A stretch of 64,000 bases of DNA from Tuctoria greenei (Eukaryota; Streptophyta; Magnoliopsida; Poales; Poaceae): assembly GCA_036927565.1 (NCBI GenBank), contig JAYESD010000009.1, positions 163,640,929 through 163,704,928 of the forward strand, given 5' to 3'. Position numbers and translations under genes: made by a program. This document shows, in pieces, positions 45,187 through 57,111 of the stretch. A model generated the notes under the pieces. That model was not told where the DNA came from and did no database searches. It worked only from the letters and a program-made list of their open reading frames with translations. Every line of letters starts with the position of its first letter. The stretch's first letter is position 1.

Positions 45187-48100
45187 TTAGCCATCAGAAG
45201 TTAACGGCTCTTCTTCAAGTTCCATTTTACAGATCAAGCATTCCCTCTCAAAAAGCAGGAATTCCTGGAAGAGAGAATCAACAACAATTTTCTTAGTATC
45301 AGAAAACAAACAGTTACTGGATGAACAAACCAACCAGAATAAAAGCCACCTGCAGCTGCTGCTGGCTGAACAAGTGCATCATTCCAGACTCAGACGAAGC
45401 AACCAGCTCAATGAGTTTATCACAATGCTCCAGAGAATCGCCTGCCTCAGAAAGCGAGATTGATGCCTGTGAAATGTAATCAAACAAGATTAAGATGACC
45501 TGTATGCTGAAGAAGTATATCAGCAGCCACTTGTCTGCTGTTCGGAGAGTAACTTGTTAGATCACCTGCATAGATCGTAGAATTGTTTCAGGAAGGCAGC
45601 ATCTTCGGCAGAGCCCTCGGATGATGTAAGCGGCAGCGCTCTCCACAGAGCCATTCCCATCAGAATACCATGCATCAATCCGTGAAATTTCCATTGAAAC
45701 TCCAGGTTGAAAACGATTGAGTTCACCTGCCAAAACAAATCATTTTTTGTTTGGAACACAAAATATTCCAAAGAGTGGTATCTTTCAACAAGTGTACTTT
45801 GTACCTTTAAAGCCAGCAGCCATAACTGCAGCAAGAAGACCTCCATCATTGGCTTCATGAAGCCCGCACCCATCATCTTCTGATGCTAAACAGCAAAGAG
45901 CAACTTCAATACAGCAAGGATCTTTAGATGAGACCTGAACATCCACCTGAACCAAGGATTTTGCATTCAGAAATTTGCGGATTACTACTGAACAATGACT
46001 ACAGAAATTGAAACATTAAGCTGCTTTACAGTTCTAACTATGCTCAACAAGTATCTAGATTGACTACAAATAGTGAGGAAAAAAATAACTGGATCATATA
46101 TTTGATTTGAGGAAATGTGGAAAACACCAAACCTTCAACTGGCGATGCAAAACATCGTCTTCACTGACAGTTGAATAGAGCGCACTTGCTAAAGCTGTGC
46201 ATAATGTTGCATCCGGTAACATGCATTCTCCAGAAGGTAGGCACAGTATTGCAGTTGCATGTAACTCAAGGAAAATACCATCCGAGGAATTAAATGGACT
46301 GTTCTCAACAGCATTCAGCCATGGACTTTCTTCCTCTGATTACGATCAACATAAAAAACAGTGAATACTTCCATATACAACTAGGAATTGAGTTATTAAG
46401 AAGCATATATCCACAATGGCACATTTTATAACACAGCCAAGTAACTTACTGTTCAATAACATGAATGCCAACTCCAATGTTTCTCGTGCCGCTGCAACAG
46501 CTTGATCCTTTTCTTCCGCTGAAAGCATTTCAGGAGCAACAGTAGCGTTGACCATCTCAACTTTAAGCCAATTCCGGTAAGTTGCATCAAGGGAATAATA
46601 TTCATGCTGTTTCACCATATAGAAGTAATTACTTGGTCAAATATAGTCCCTCGAGTTATACAGAAACAATTATTTGATATTTATCTAGCAAAGAGGCAAA
46701 TCAGGATTAAACTATAACGTACCCAATCCTCAAACTCCTGTAAATTATCAGATACATCTGGATCTTCCAGCGAGAATATATTATCCTTTTGTTTTAATGG
46801 CTCAGCCAGGATAGCAAGCAACTTGTGAGGGCCTGCTGGGAGTTCAGGAGCCCTCCTCATTGATATAAGGGAAAACTCCCGGAACAGTGTGTTACTGAAT
46901 GATCAAGAAGTAAATATAAGTTCCAAAGAAATAAAGTTAAAGAAAATAAATGAAACTTGCACATATAAGTACTTCAATACAACAACAAAGCCTTTTAATC
47001 CTAATCAAGTTGGGGCAGGCTATAGATGAAACACACAATGAAGGAAAGCAAAAGAGAGGATACACACAGTATTTAAATAAATATGCACAATAATGGGATA
47101 GATTAAGATAAGACTTCCAAGTTTCTTGGCAGAGACCAAAATGGCTGACCAGTTACCTATGCATTAATGCCCGTATCAAAAGCTTCCCAGTGATAATCTC
47201 AAAGCCTGGAATAGAGGATGGTGGTGTGAAGCAGAGCCATTGAATAACCATTGCCTTTTGAAGTGATTGCAAGTGATGCTGCTGTGCAATATCAGAAGAA
47301 CTTTCATCGTACTTGAGTTTCGTTTGTCGTGATCGTGACAGCACCCTGCATTAAATTGAACACTTTTACAACATATCCAGGAATATGATTTAAATATCTG
47401 AAAATCAGCACATTCCATTGCTAGCTGTATCATAAATCACCAAACCTCTCAATGATCTCTTCAAAACAAGCCTTGGATGCATCTAAAGATGAGAATGGCA
47501 GATACTCCACGGCAGAGAGAAAGAGCTTGTACATGGTATGCAAACTGTTTCCAGAGAAACAAAAGGTGTGAGAACAGCTAATCAAACTTTCAAAACAGAA
47601 AATAGACCATTAGTGACAATTATATCAAGGACAGTTCAACATGGACAATGAAAGTACATGAAATATTGATAATTTTCACCACTGCTGTGGAAGGAAGGCT
47701 GACTTAGCCAATCTTTCTGCACCGATGTCAGGACAATCATGGAACTTGAGAGCATTCTAAATTCTTGATCAATCAGAATTGGAGCATAATCCAACTAGTT
47801 GACTGTTATCCCTATTAGTTAATAAAATAGATTATTCTACTCATTAGAGTAACTTGTTCATTTAGAATACTGCATGGATAAATTACAAGATTAGTGTGCC
47901 TATCACAGTTAGTCATGTAATGGGAACTAATATGAGCATATTTTGGATTGCATGATTACCGCAAGCAACTCAGTGGATCGGTATAACTGTAAAAGCATAT
48001 GATGATGATATTACCTGCTATGTAACCTTAGTTCCATCATTTCAACAAACAGATCAACACAAATGTCGCATTGAAGCTGAGAAGCATAGACTCCAACCAA

Positions 48101-51100
48101 CTCCTCTTGATGCTCTGAAAATAAATATCTCACATACCTGGAGTCATTGAATTTTCTGTTATGATTGCAAAGTAAACGCAAATACAATACAAGACCAGAG
48201 TTTAATATATCAGTAAGACGATGGCAGGATCAAAAGGTTAAACCATTAATTTGATGAAAACAAATCATGCTACTACTAAAATTAAGTCATATAACAAAGG
48301 GGCCCCATGCAGCACATAGATTAAATGTTATCAACAGTACTTACGTTGTGATGATGAGATCCCCAATAGCAACAAGTTTTTCCTCAAGCTCATCCTCCAT
48401 TTCATCGCCAAAAATGTATCTCAGAACGAGGACAACATGTGCCCCAAACCGTATCATCTCAGGATCATCAAGTGGCCTAGATAAACACAAAAGTTAATCA
48501 AAAGAAATATGATAACACGGTAAGTATGTGAAGGTTATCTCATGCAAAATTGTATCAATCCTATTCCTACCTCAAAATATGATGTTCATCTTCAGAGGGT
48601 GACAACCATGACCAAAGAAGGTCAAGAAGATGAGATATATTTCCACTCATGAGATTCATCTGCAGTAAGAAAAGGATGTAAATGGCCATAGAGTGGTTAG
48701 ACAAATGAGAAATCGTATCTTCAGCCAGATAATGATTTACCAATTACAACCTCCGGATTTTATTTGTTGACGTTGGGAGAGCTGAGTTTAGCTCCCCCAA
48801 CGTCAACAAAAGTTTGGAGTACAATATTAGAGGACTCTATCGGAATGAAATGTGATGTTAGTATTTGTGAACATACATGTGCACGATGTAACAAGTTAAC
48901 ACCATGGGCCAATAAAAATTCCTAATGGTACTGAGAAAGGCACTGCAGCCTATACCTACAGAATATATTCTTTTCTATAAAGATGACCTTAAAATTGATT
49001 ATCACATAAAATGGAAGAAAATCTTCCAGAGCATGCATGAATACGATAAAAAAAATAGTGCTGAAACAAAGAGCAATTTCATGTCTAGTTGCACTTCAAA
49101 GAATCAGATTACATAAAATTGCTAGAAATGCAGAATGAATAAAAACAGTAGGTAATTCTTCATTTTACACGGCATCCTACCTCAATTTGTCGATGCTGCT
49201 CACGGCATGCTCGAGAAACAGTTTCATGAACAAGGTCACTGCATCACATGAACAATAGATTTATAAAGTAAACAAGCAATCAAGGAGCAAATAATTTTCG
49301 AAAGTAATTGTAATACCTCGAGTGCAGTTTCTGCAGAAGCGCAGTTATATCACGTGGCTGCTGATCAAGGACATGGTACGGCCAACTTTCAGGACCAACT
49401 GAACTTACCATAGGTTGGTTTCCATTCATATCTTCATCGAGTTGTTTTTCGTCAGGTCTGCTTGTTTGGTACTGAGATAATTCTAGATCCACTTGAACAT
49501 CTAACCAGGATTTTGCCATTGCCCAACAAGCTGACTACAAAATAGGCAAGGAAATGAGGCATCATACGCTAGCGGTAAAAGAACAAAAAAATAACATTAC
49601 ATCAGCAACATACCTCCCAGTCGGTGCAAATTGGCAAGATACGCTTTAAGTTACTACACTGTAAAGCATATACAGCCATCTCATATCGACCACCATCTTG
49701 TTCAGCAATTTTCTGAGCAGTAGTATCAATTCAAAAATAAATCATAAAAGCAGTGTGCTTGGTTGAACTCACAATCACAAGCAAAATGAATACGAGAGAA
49801 AGAGAAGTTGATAACGTGTACAGAATTAAATGAAAAAGCACTAGGAAGGAATCACAAGTCTAGATGAGCAGAATTCACCTCTGAAGCACAGTATGATGCC
49901 CATTTCCAAAGACGCCACTGGCGTCCAACACCACTTTCCAATTCAATGGCTTGTAGCATTCTTGATTTTCCATTTTTGTGCAATGCTTCCAGGGATGGGA
50001 ACAGATCTATGCCACCAAAGGGACATAGAGTGGCGGCTCTCCAAGCCTGAATAATGCATCAGAAATAAGTAGAACTGATACATCATAAGAAAATGTAGTT
50101 GACAATAACTGATCTACCTGGCCAGCAGAACGGCACAGTTCGGATGCCTCTTCTAATCTTCCTGCTTTTAAAAGAGTCCAAATATCTTCTAGAAGCAATT
50201 CATCTTGCTTCTGCTTACACATAAAGAAAAATGAGTTCTTATCACCTAACTTGATATTCTAAATGCAAAGATTACTTGGGAAACGAGCAAGAATAAGCCA
50301 TTTTTCTTATATACTGTTGCTAGTCTGGCATTTTTCTCTAGTTTAGTGAAGAATTAAATTCAAAAGGCAAGACAGATCAAAGTTAATAAGTTATCAAAGA
50401 CAACCTCTGCTACAACCAGGATAAGGAACATGAAAGTTAAACAGTTCTCCATAAGTAATCGATAACAAAGTACGTTTCTGAATGGTCAAATGAAACTAAT
50501 TACAATCTGCATTTCCCACATAAGCAGAGATAATATACATAATAGAATTTTGGCTCCCCTGTGTGAGCAACCTTGCACTGTATTAGAATTTAGAAATAGA
50601 TGGCAGACAGACTACCTTGTCATCAGGATGAAGCTGGGCCCCTTCACGAGTTGGAGCATCAAAATCCACATGCTTCACTATAGTTGAATCATTATTCTTC
50701 CTTTTTATGTACCTCTGTGTACGATGCCAAACACCAGAACTCGGTAGATATGAACCGACATGAGATCCTCTCACCTATATAAATGCATGGCATCAATAAG
50801 CACAAGATACCACCAATGTTATCAATCTCAAATATTCTGATACTTTATTAGATTGTTGTTTAACAGACACGCTGGAACATTGTTCCATTCCATAAATCTT
50901 CTGAATTAGAATGGCACTCTTACTTTTTTCTCCAAATCAAGTGCTTCAGAAGCAAGACCTTCAAGCCAAAGTACAATCCGCTTACACAATTGTGCTGTTA
51001 GATCTGTTGCAACAAAACGACAAGCCTCCTGATGGGATGTAGTCGGCGACTGTTGACAAAGATAACACACAATTTAAATGATACCGCATAGGACATTAAT

Positions 51101-52826
51101 CCAAAGGAAAACACACTCTAAAACAATGGTAATTGTAACACAGTGTGTGTGGTTTGTGTCTTACCACAAACAGATCTCCAGGGAGCTCCTCGTTTCCTAT
51201 CATGAGGTGTACAAAACAGAAATTGAGAGGTGATACGATAAAGTGGTTACCCAAAATAATATTCATTTAGTCTATGATACTGCAAACAAAAAGTGATTAA
51301 AAGAACAAGGTCTTTCAGTGATCAGAAGCAAAAACTCTTACCTTTACCATAGAGGTACCAAAGGAGTGACCATGAAGCCGCTTCATCCAGTAATAATTGT
51401 GCCTTTTGCTGCATAAGTTTATCATCCACGGACCAGAGCTTTCCGGTGGCAGCAGATCTAAAACTCAAATATTATTAGCCAGGTATTCCAAAATCAGTGT
51501 CTAGGCTATAATAAAGGCAACCCACATTCACATTGTCAATATTTTAAAAAATAAAGTGGATGTACCAATTTCACGATAGTGGCAGGAACATTTCTACCCA
51601 GCAAAACAGTATAAAAGGGAGAAAGACTTATCAATGAGTTTGTTAAAAAAGTCAAATCTGACAGCTTATAACAAGTTTAGGCTGGAATATGTTATACAGT
51701 ATAAAGCAACAGAAACCTTATTGATTCCGAAGCATTTCGACATGTCCTCTCGAATTGCAAAATTACATCTGGAAAAGGCACCAATCCTGCAACAACAACA
51801 GAAACAAATGGCGTGATAGATAATGATTAATGAACCGGTTGAGCACTCCTACAAGAAAGAAGCTCACCAACCAGCCTACAGCGCTGCACAAACCTTGGAT
51901 TGCAGAATCAAGAAGAGATGCAAACGTCGTAAAATTCTTCTCCCCTTCATGTGCCACATCCATGTCGTCCTCCAGCTTAACTGATCTCAGTGTTTGGTTC
52001 ACCGCCTGCCTCCCCGAACCAAAAGCTGTGTCTGAGCCTGAGCCAGAGGCACCCTCTAACGACTCCCTTCTTCTCGCAGAACCGAACCGTCTGCTCGATC
52101 CATCCAAGCCGTCCATGTCGGAGTAGTCCGCAGCCTCCTGCTTGATGTCTTCAAGGAGCAAGCCAGCGTTAGGCCGCCTCTGGATGCTATCTCCACCGTA
52201 CAGCAGACCGGCTTCAGAGGACTTGGAGAGTGAGCTCCCCAGCATTGGGGAGGCGTTGGAAGAAGACAACCTCTTTCTGCAAATTTTGGAAAAAAAATGT
52301 ATGCTCTGTGAAGTAATACACCATACTCCGAGAAAATTATGCTATGAAAATGAAAGCAGGGGCAGTGTCCGCTGTCTTACTATCCCGGTGTGGAACAGAA
52401 CAAGTCGAACAGAACAAATTTTAGCATGGTCCCGAAGTACAGAAAGATTCTGTTAGGCAGCATTGCTGACAATGAGTACTCCTACCTAGTTGGGTCGCCA
52501 GGGCAAGCAATGGATCGATCCTAGCTTAGAACGGTAGCTACACTACAGCACACCTAAGGTCCTAAACATAGCAACACCTTCACGAATCAACCAGTACCCG
52601 CACTCGATTCCAACACGTTCGAGGTAGAGTCGAAAAAAAAAACAGAGAGCGGCGAGGCGAGTAGGACGTGGGAGAGGAAGGGAGAGGGGACAACGCACGC
52701 ACGCCCTCACCTGTAGCGGCGGTACTCCTCCCGGCGGCCGGAGGACTCCGGGCCGAAGTAGCCCGGTAGATGCTGCTTCTGCGAAGGCCGGGATGGCGGC
52801 GGCGACGGCGAGGGGCTCGCCTCCAT
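45187..52826 (-). CDS. NUP107: Nuclear pore complex protein NUP107, 24 exons, about 1,099 aa
   Basis: All 24 exons join in frame with GT-AG junctions: 52826-52711, 52276-51894, 51786-51717, 51457-51342, 51196-51165, 51049-50924, 50774-50616, 50210-50118, 50046-49879, 49712-49614, 49534-49317, 49238-49181, 48659-48571, 48476-48345, 48137-48015, 47544-47446, 47345-47157, 46894-46723, 46606-46450, 46335-46133, 45946-45805, 45726-45566, 45466-45350, 45264-45187. The sum is 3,300 nt, close to the Arabidopsis protein in length. The N-terminus is Ser/Pro-rich and contains EEYRRYRKRLS and GLLLEDIKQEA, as in plant NUP107; the rest is helical Nup84/Nup107 fold. NUP107 is a scaffold subunit of the Y complex in the nuclear envelope, joining the NUP160-NUP96 arm to NUP133. 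It appears intact, and no transposon interrupts its exons. Confidence 0.95.
48763..48810. repeat. Hairpin-forming inverted repeat in a NUP107 intron
   Basis: TTTGTTGACGTTGGG (48763-48777) pairs with CCCAACGTCAACAAA (48796-48810), with part of the 18-base centre (AGAGCT/AGCT) also pairing. It lies in the intron between the exons at 49181-49238 and 48571-48659. Confidence 0.8.
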
Positions 52827-54563
52827 GGACGGGCGCAGGCGGGGCACCGGGGGTTCAGCTAGGGTTTGGATCCCTCGCTCGCCGGAGTGGAGTGGAGTGG
52901 CTGCGCGGCGCGACCGCTCGACGAACTCTCCTCGAAAATTTGGTTCACGGCTGGGCTGGACTGAATGCATGGAATTCAGCGGCGCTGGGTGGGCCTTTCC
53001 GAACTAGACTTCGTTTTCTGACTTCCTCAATGGGCTGGGTGGGCCGTTACCCCTGAGGCCTTGTCAGGATTCTGAAGACAGGCCGAAATTACGTCCAGTT
53101 TATAATCATCCAAAGCCCATGCTCATCCATCCTTGCATGCACGTGGACTCCGGTTGGGCTTCATAAAGAACTAAGAAAAAGAATCAGTTGAAAAGAATCT
53201 ATACTGGCCATGACGTAAAAGATCTCTCTTCTGTTGGTGGTGTAGTATCTGTGAGAACCTCGTGCTTTTCCTCCATTCCTGTAACACGATATGATAATGC
53301 AAGCATGATGTATGTAAACTTAGGCGGCTGCCATGGCGGTGGGAGATTCGCATGGCAGCGACGGCAAGTACGACGCACGTCTAGGGATGTGGTCGCCCTC
53401 CCACTAGCTAGCTCTCGACCGACGGAACTGAACCAACCAACCGGAAGATAAGAAGAGATTGATCGATCGCGAAAGAGAGAGTTGAGGCGCCGCGCGCCGT
53501 ATCAGTATCATGATGCTCCGCCGGCCGGTGCAACGAACAGGGACAAACCGTCCGTCGTCCGTATCTTTTGCTGCCCTTCCCGACGGCAACTTGCCACCGG
53601 CCAACCAACGCGCGCGACGACGGCTACGTGTGGGCATTCCTTTTCCTGGGCGACCGCTCTGCACATGCATCCACCACCACCACCGGAACACAGCTAGCTA
53701 CAGTGCAAACACACGCTTACGTGTGAGATGACTCTTTCGGTGACGTGCATGCAGCACAAACACTATCATTATAATTTCTCAAATGGACCAGACTCATCGG
53801 GCGGTCCAAAGCCCGACACTAAAAGGCACGGTCCAAGCCCGATCCCAACCCGAAAAGAACAATATCAAGCCGGCCCGGGCATGATAGTCAGGTCGTGGTT
53901 GAGCCGACTTCCTAGCACGTTGGGCCACCACGAGTCCGACATGATTTTTGGGCCAGTTTGATGCTGACCCGACATCTCATATAAAAACTCGGCCTCTCCC
54001 CCAAACCCTAGGCATTTCTTCCTCTCCCTCTCCCTTACGACCGGCGGCTGCACCACCCTCACCTTCTCCCCTATAGATCCGACCGAGGCTTACCCACCCG
54101 CGCCGCCCGTCGTTCGCGTCCGCGCCATCTCCCGCGCCTCTCTCCGGTCGCGCCGTCACTCGCGCCCCTCGCCAACCGCGTCATGCCGGTCGCGTCCGCG
54201 CCGTGCTGTCGTGTCGGCTCCGCACAGTGCGGTCTGTCGTGTTGTCGTGCCGGTCCAATACGATAAATGGGCCTTCGTGTTGTGTCTGGACCGCATATTC
54301 GACACAATAGTCCAGCGCGGCTCGGAAGAAGCATCGGGTCATTTCGTATCAGGCCATATCAGGCTAGTGTTGTGCGGCCCATTTGAAAAACTGTAACTAT
54401 CATGACAAACATCACTGTCACAACGCAAGTATTTTCTCATACAGATACTTGCATTCCATATGGAGCCAGAAGACCACAACGAACCATCAAAGTTGCAATG
54501 AATTCAAATTTTACCTACAACTACAACCAGTGATATGTGCGGATCAGCTTATCAGGAGCTTTA
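52827..54563. other. NUP107 promoter side and intergenic DNA
   Basis: The proximal 200 bp should hold the NUP107 5' UTR and promoter; no clear TATA box is seen, as is common for housekeeping genes. From 53780 to 54370 the DNA is rich in words such as GGCCCGGGC, GCCCGAC and CGTGTTGTCG and may be an unrecognised repeat. No gene was recognised. Confidence 0.45.
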
Positions 54564-54962
54564 GGGTGTGTTTGGTTCGAGGGATATAGTGGGACGGGAC
54601 GGGACGATCCCACTTTTCTGTTGTTTGGTTTGGAGACATGTGGGATGGAGTCATCCCTCAAAAGAGAATATTCCACCTAGATGCGGGATGGAACCATCCC
54701 ACCGAAAACATGGGGACGGATCCGTCCCACCTTTGTGGAGACAGGCGCACAACCTTCCAGAAGTACTCATACTCATATGTCCCTGTTCCATCCTTTCATT
54801 CAAACAAGAGACGGGATCAGTCCGTCCCACACCATCCCACAAAACAAACAAGAAACAGGGATCGTCCCATCCCTCTAGACAAACAGAAAACGGGACCATC
54901 CCATCCCTAAAAACTGGGATGGATCCATCCCATCCCACTTTGACTCCCAACCAAACGTATCC
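54564..54962. mobile_element. Tourist-like MITE (399 bp)
   Basis: Ends GGGTGTGTTTGG and CCAAACGTATCC flanked by TTA on both sides (54561-54563 and 54963-54965), a PIF/Harbinger pattern. The inside is made of GGGACGG, GGGATGG and CCATCCC words in both orientations, which could fold into a long imperfect stem. It codes for nothing. Confidence 0.8.
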
Positions 54963-55331
54963 TTATATTACTCGCCAGTTGTACCTGTACGCAAGCCGCC
55001 AGCCAGCGCCCCCATGCATGCAAACGCGTGCCTCGATCCGGATGTCTCAGTGCCTTAAAAACTGTGCCCTCCAGCTCAGCCGCCGCCGCCGCGCCCCGCC
55101 AAACGCCGCGCTCCCTCCCGCCACCTTGGAATGGAAGGCACCGCTCCGAGGTCGCCGATGAGTGGACCCGGCGCAGGCACGGGCCTCGTTCCTCACTCCC
55201 GGTAACTGACAAGCAGGCCACGCGTGTCGCTGGGGGTCCGCACGTCAGTCGGATAGGCACTGCCTCCGTCAGCGCCAGGCCAGCGGCAGGGTGGGAGGTG
55301 CAGATAACTACGGCCTCTCCTCCGCCGCGCG

Positions 55332-55338
55332 TATATAA
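55332..55338 (+). promoter_or_regulatory. TATA box of the FAF-like gene
   Basis: TATATAA about 65 bp upstream of the ATG at 55401, implying a 5' leader of roughly 35-40 bases. Confidence 0.7.
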
Positions 55339-55400
55339 GGGCGCCCTAGCGCTCAGTCAGTCAGTCCGTTCGCACCACCGGCCGTACGTGCTGGTCGGAG

Positions 55401-55850
55401 ATGCTCCGGCGAGCGGCGTCGTTGGGGAGCGGCGTGGTGGGGGCGTGCACGGAGAGCCTCGGGTCCGAGAGCGGCGACGTAGGGGGCGACGCCGAGATCG
55501 ACCACCGGCTCGGCCAGCAGGACTCCGCCGCCGCCGAGGACGAAGAGCAGGAGGAGGGGCACGGGTCACGGGCAGATTCAGAGACCCAGGCGGTGGCGTC
55601 GCCGGAGAAGAGGCCGCGACGCTTGCCCCCGCCGATGCTGCGGGCGGAGGTGTTCCGCGCCTCGCGCGACGGCGGCCGCCTCCGGCTGCAGTTCGCGGAT
55701 GACTCCACCCACTCCGACTGTGACGCCGCCCCCGACGGCGAGCCAGGGGGTGCAGCGGGCGGCGTCGCCGAGGTGGTCAGCGGTTGCTGCAACGACGCCG
55801 CCGCCGCGGAGTTCCGCCGCCAGGTCGCCGCGGCGAGGTTGGTGCGGTGA
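55401..55850 (+). CDS. FANTASTIC FOUR-like protein, 149 aa, single exon
   Basis: A 149-residue single-exon protein with an acidic N-terminal half (EDEEQEEG at about 46-53) and a basic segment RPRRLPPPMLRAEVFRASR followed by DGGRLRLQF (about residues 71-98). The LPPP then R-x-GRL order resembles the FAF domain of plant FANTASTIC FOUR proteins, which restrain shoot-meristem growth through the WUSCHEL pathway in Arabidopsis. The tail is Ala-rich. The start is supported by the TATA box at 55332. The gene lies between a Tourist-like MITE and a CACTA element with no sign of decay. The match to the FAF domain is partial, so another small plant-specific family is possible. Confidence 0.6.
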   Translation: MLRRAASLGSGVVGACTESLGSESGDVGGDAEIDHRLGQQDSAAAEDEEQEEGHGSRADSETQAVASPEKRPRRLPPPMLRAEVFRASRDGGRLRLQFADDSTHSDCDAAPDGEPGGAAGGVAEVVSGCCNDAAAAEFRRQVAAARLVR

Positions 55851-56456
55851 CGGCCGCCTGAGGCTGGCTGAGATCGCACACAAGATCGATTGATCGATGC
55901 TGTTCCTACACCCTCGCTCCTGCTTTGCTAGTCCTTAGTTGCATTTGGGGCACTGGACTGGCTCATATTCAACAGAGGCATTTCTCTGTTTCTTTTTTTG
56001 TTCCTTGTAATGTGCACAGTTTATTGGAGAAATTTATCATCATGCATTGCATAGATAGTAAGTTTAATAAAGGACTAAGCTGTCTGCTTATCTCCAAATT
56101 AAATGTTGCCTTATCTTCATGGTATTTACATGCATGAGCATGACTATATACTCTCTTCATTCTTTTTGTTTAACGTGAGTTAGTTTAATTTTGAACTAAC
56201 CAGTGTAATAAATAGACATAGAAAATATTTTGTTGTTGCACACTATCTCATGTTGAAGGTAAGGAACAACTCCAAACACTTTGCTCGCATGAAAAAAAAA
56301 AATAAAACCATCAAATAAAAAATACATTAACGACAAAAAAGAACAGGTGTTACTGTTTCATTTGGTACGCTCCAACAAACATGGCTGGCACACGCGTAAA
56401 ATAAAGAAAAATATGCATATTATTGCTATGGACATAAAAATGTCATTTTATGATCA
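55851..56456. other. 3' flank of the FAF-like gene
   Basis: AT-rich DNA with no recognisable gene, ending at the CACTA terminus at 56457. A weak Stowaway-like inverted repeat may lie near 56145-56215 but is too degraded to call. Confidence 0.45.
56064..56069 (+). terminator. Possible poly(A) signal of the FAF-like gene
   Basis: AATAAA within TTTAATAAAGG about 215 bp after the stop codon of the FAF-like gene. Confidence 0.45.
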
Positions 56457-56474
56457 CACTACAGAAATCCCGAC

Positions 56475-56935
56475 GATTTGCGACGGCCGGGGCCGTCGCA
56501 AATAAGCCAGATGCCGTCGCAAATAAGCTATTTGCGACGGCTTTCTTTATTTGCGACGGCTTTCGGCCGTCGCAAATATAGCGTCGCAAATAAGCTTATT
56601 TGCGACGGCCACCGTCGCAAATAATCTTATTTGCGACGGCTAGGAGACGCCGTCGCAAATTAAACCCTATTTGCGACGGCCCGGCCGTCGCAATTAAGGG
56701 CCTCTATTTGCGACAGCCGGGCCGTCGCAAATAAGTTCAGTGGGCAGGGCCCACGGGTCCTCCTCCGGGACCCACGAGTCCTCCTCCGGGACCCACGAGG
56801 CTATTTGCGACGGCCAGGCCGTCGCAATTAATTCTTATTTGCGACGGCGCGGCCGTCGCAAATAACAGTGGTTTAGTTGCGACGGCTTGTGTCCTTATTT
56901 GCGACGGTACTGTATAAAAAGCCGTCGCAAATAAG
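56475..56935. repeat. CACTA subterminal repeats TTTGCGACGGC, both orientations
   Basis: More than fifteen copies of TTTGCGACGGC or its complement GCCGTCGCAAA in about 460 bp, many arranged head-to-head so that they can form hairpins. In En/Spm such subterminal motifs bind the TNPA protein. A 22-bp unit starting TCCTCCGGGACCCACGAG is duplicated at about 56758-56802. Confidence 0.92.
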
Positions 56936-57111
56936 GTTTTTTATTTTTTTTAAAAAATAGAAAATACTACCCGGCTCGATGGCCAGAATCACAACAAACA
57001 CAATATGCACAATATATACACAGCATACACAGCATACACAAACATCATCACAATCACAAACTAAAATTCCGATACATCTCACATCGTCATCAACAAAGTA
57101 AATAAAAGGGC

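Noticed and set aside
51763..51893. Continuation of the NUP107 second exon past 51894
   Set aside because: The frame reads on into hydrophobic sequence, but the donor CCAAG|GTTTGT and the next exon at 51786 continue the known protein; the rest is intron.
53404..54334. ORFs between NUP107 and the Tourist-like MITE
   Set aside because: They overlap one another on both strands, are Arg/Pro-rich as expected from GC-rich non-coding DNA, and have no domain or promoter.
56475..56935. CRISPR-like or satellite array of TTTGCGACGGC
   Set aside because: The copies face both ways, spacing is irregular, and they sit next to a CACTA terminus in a eukaryotic genome; subterminal repeats explain them.
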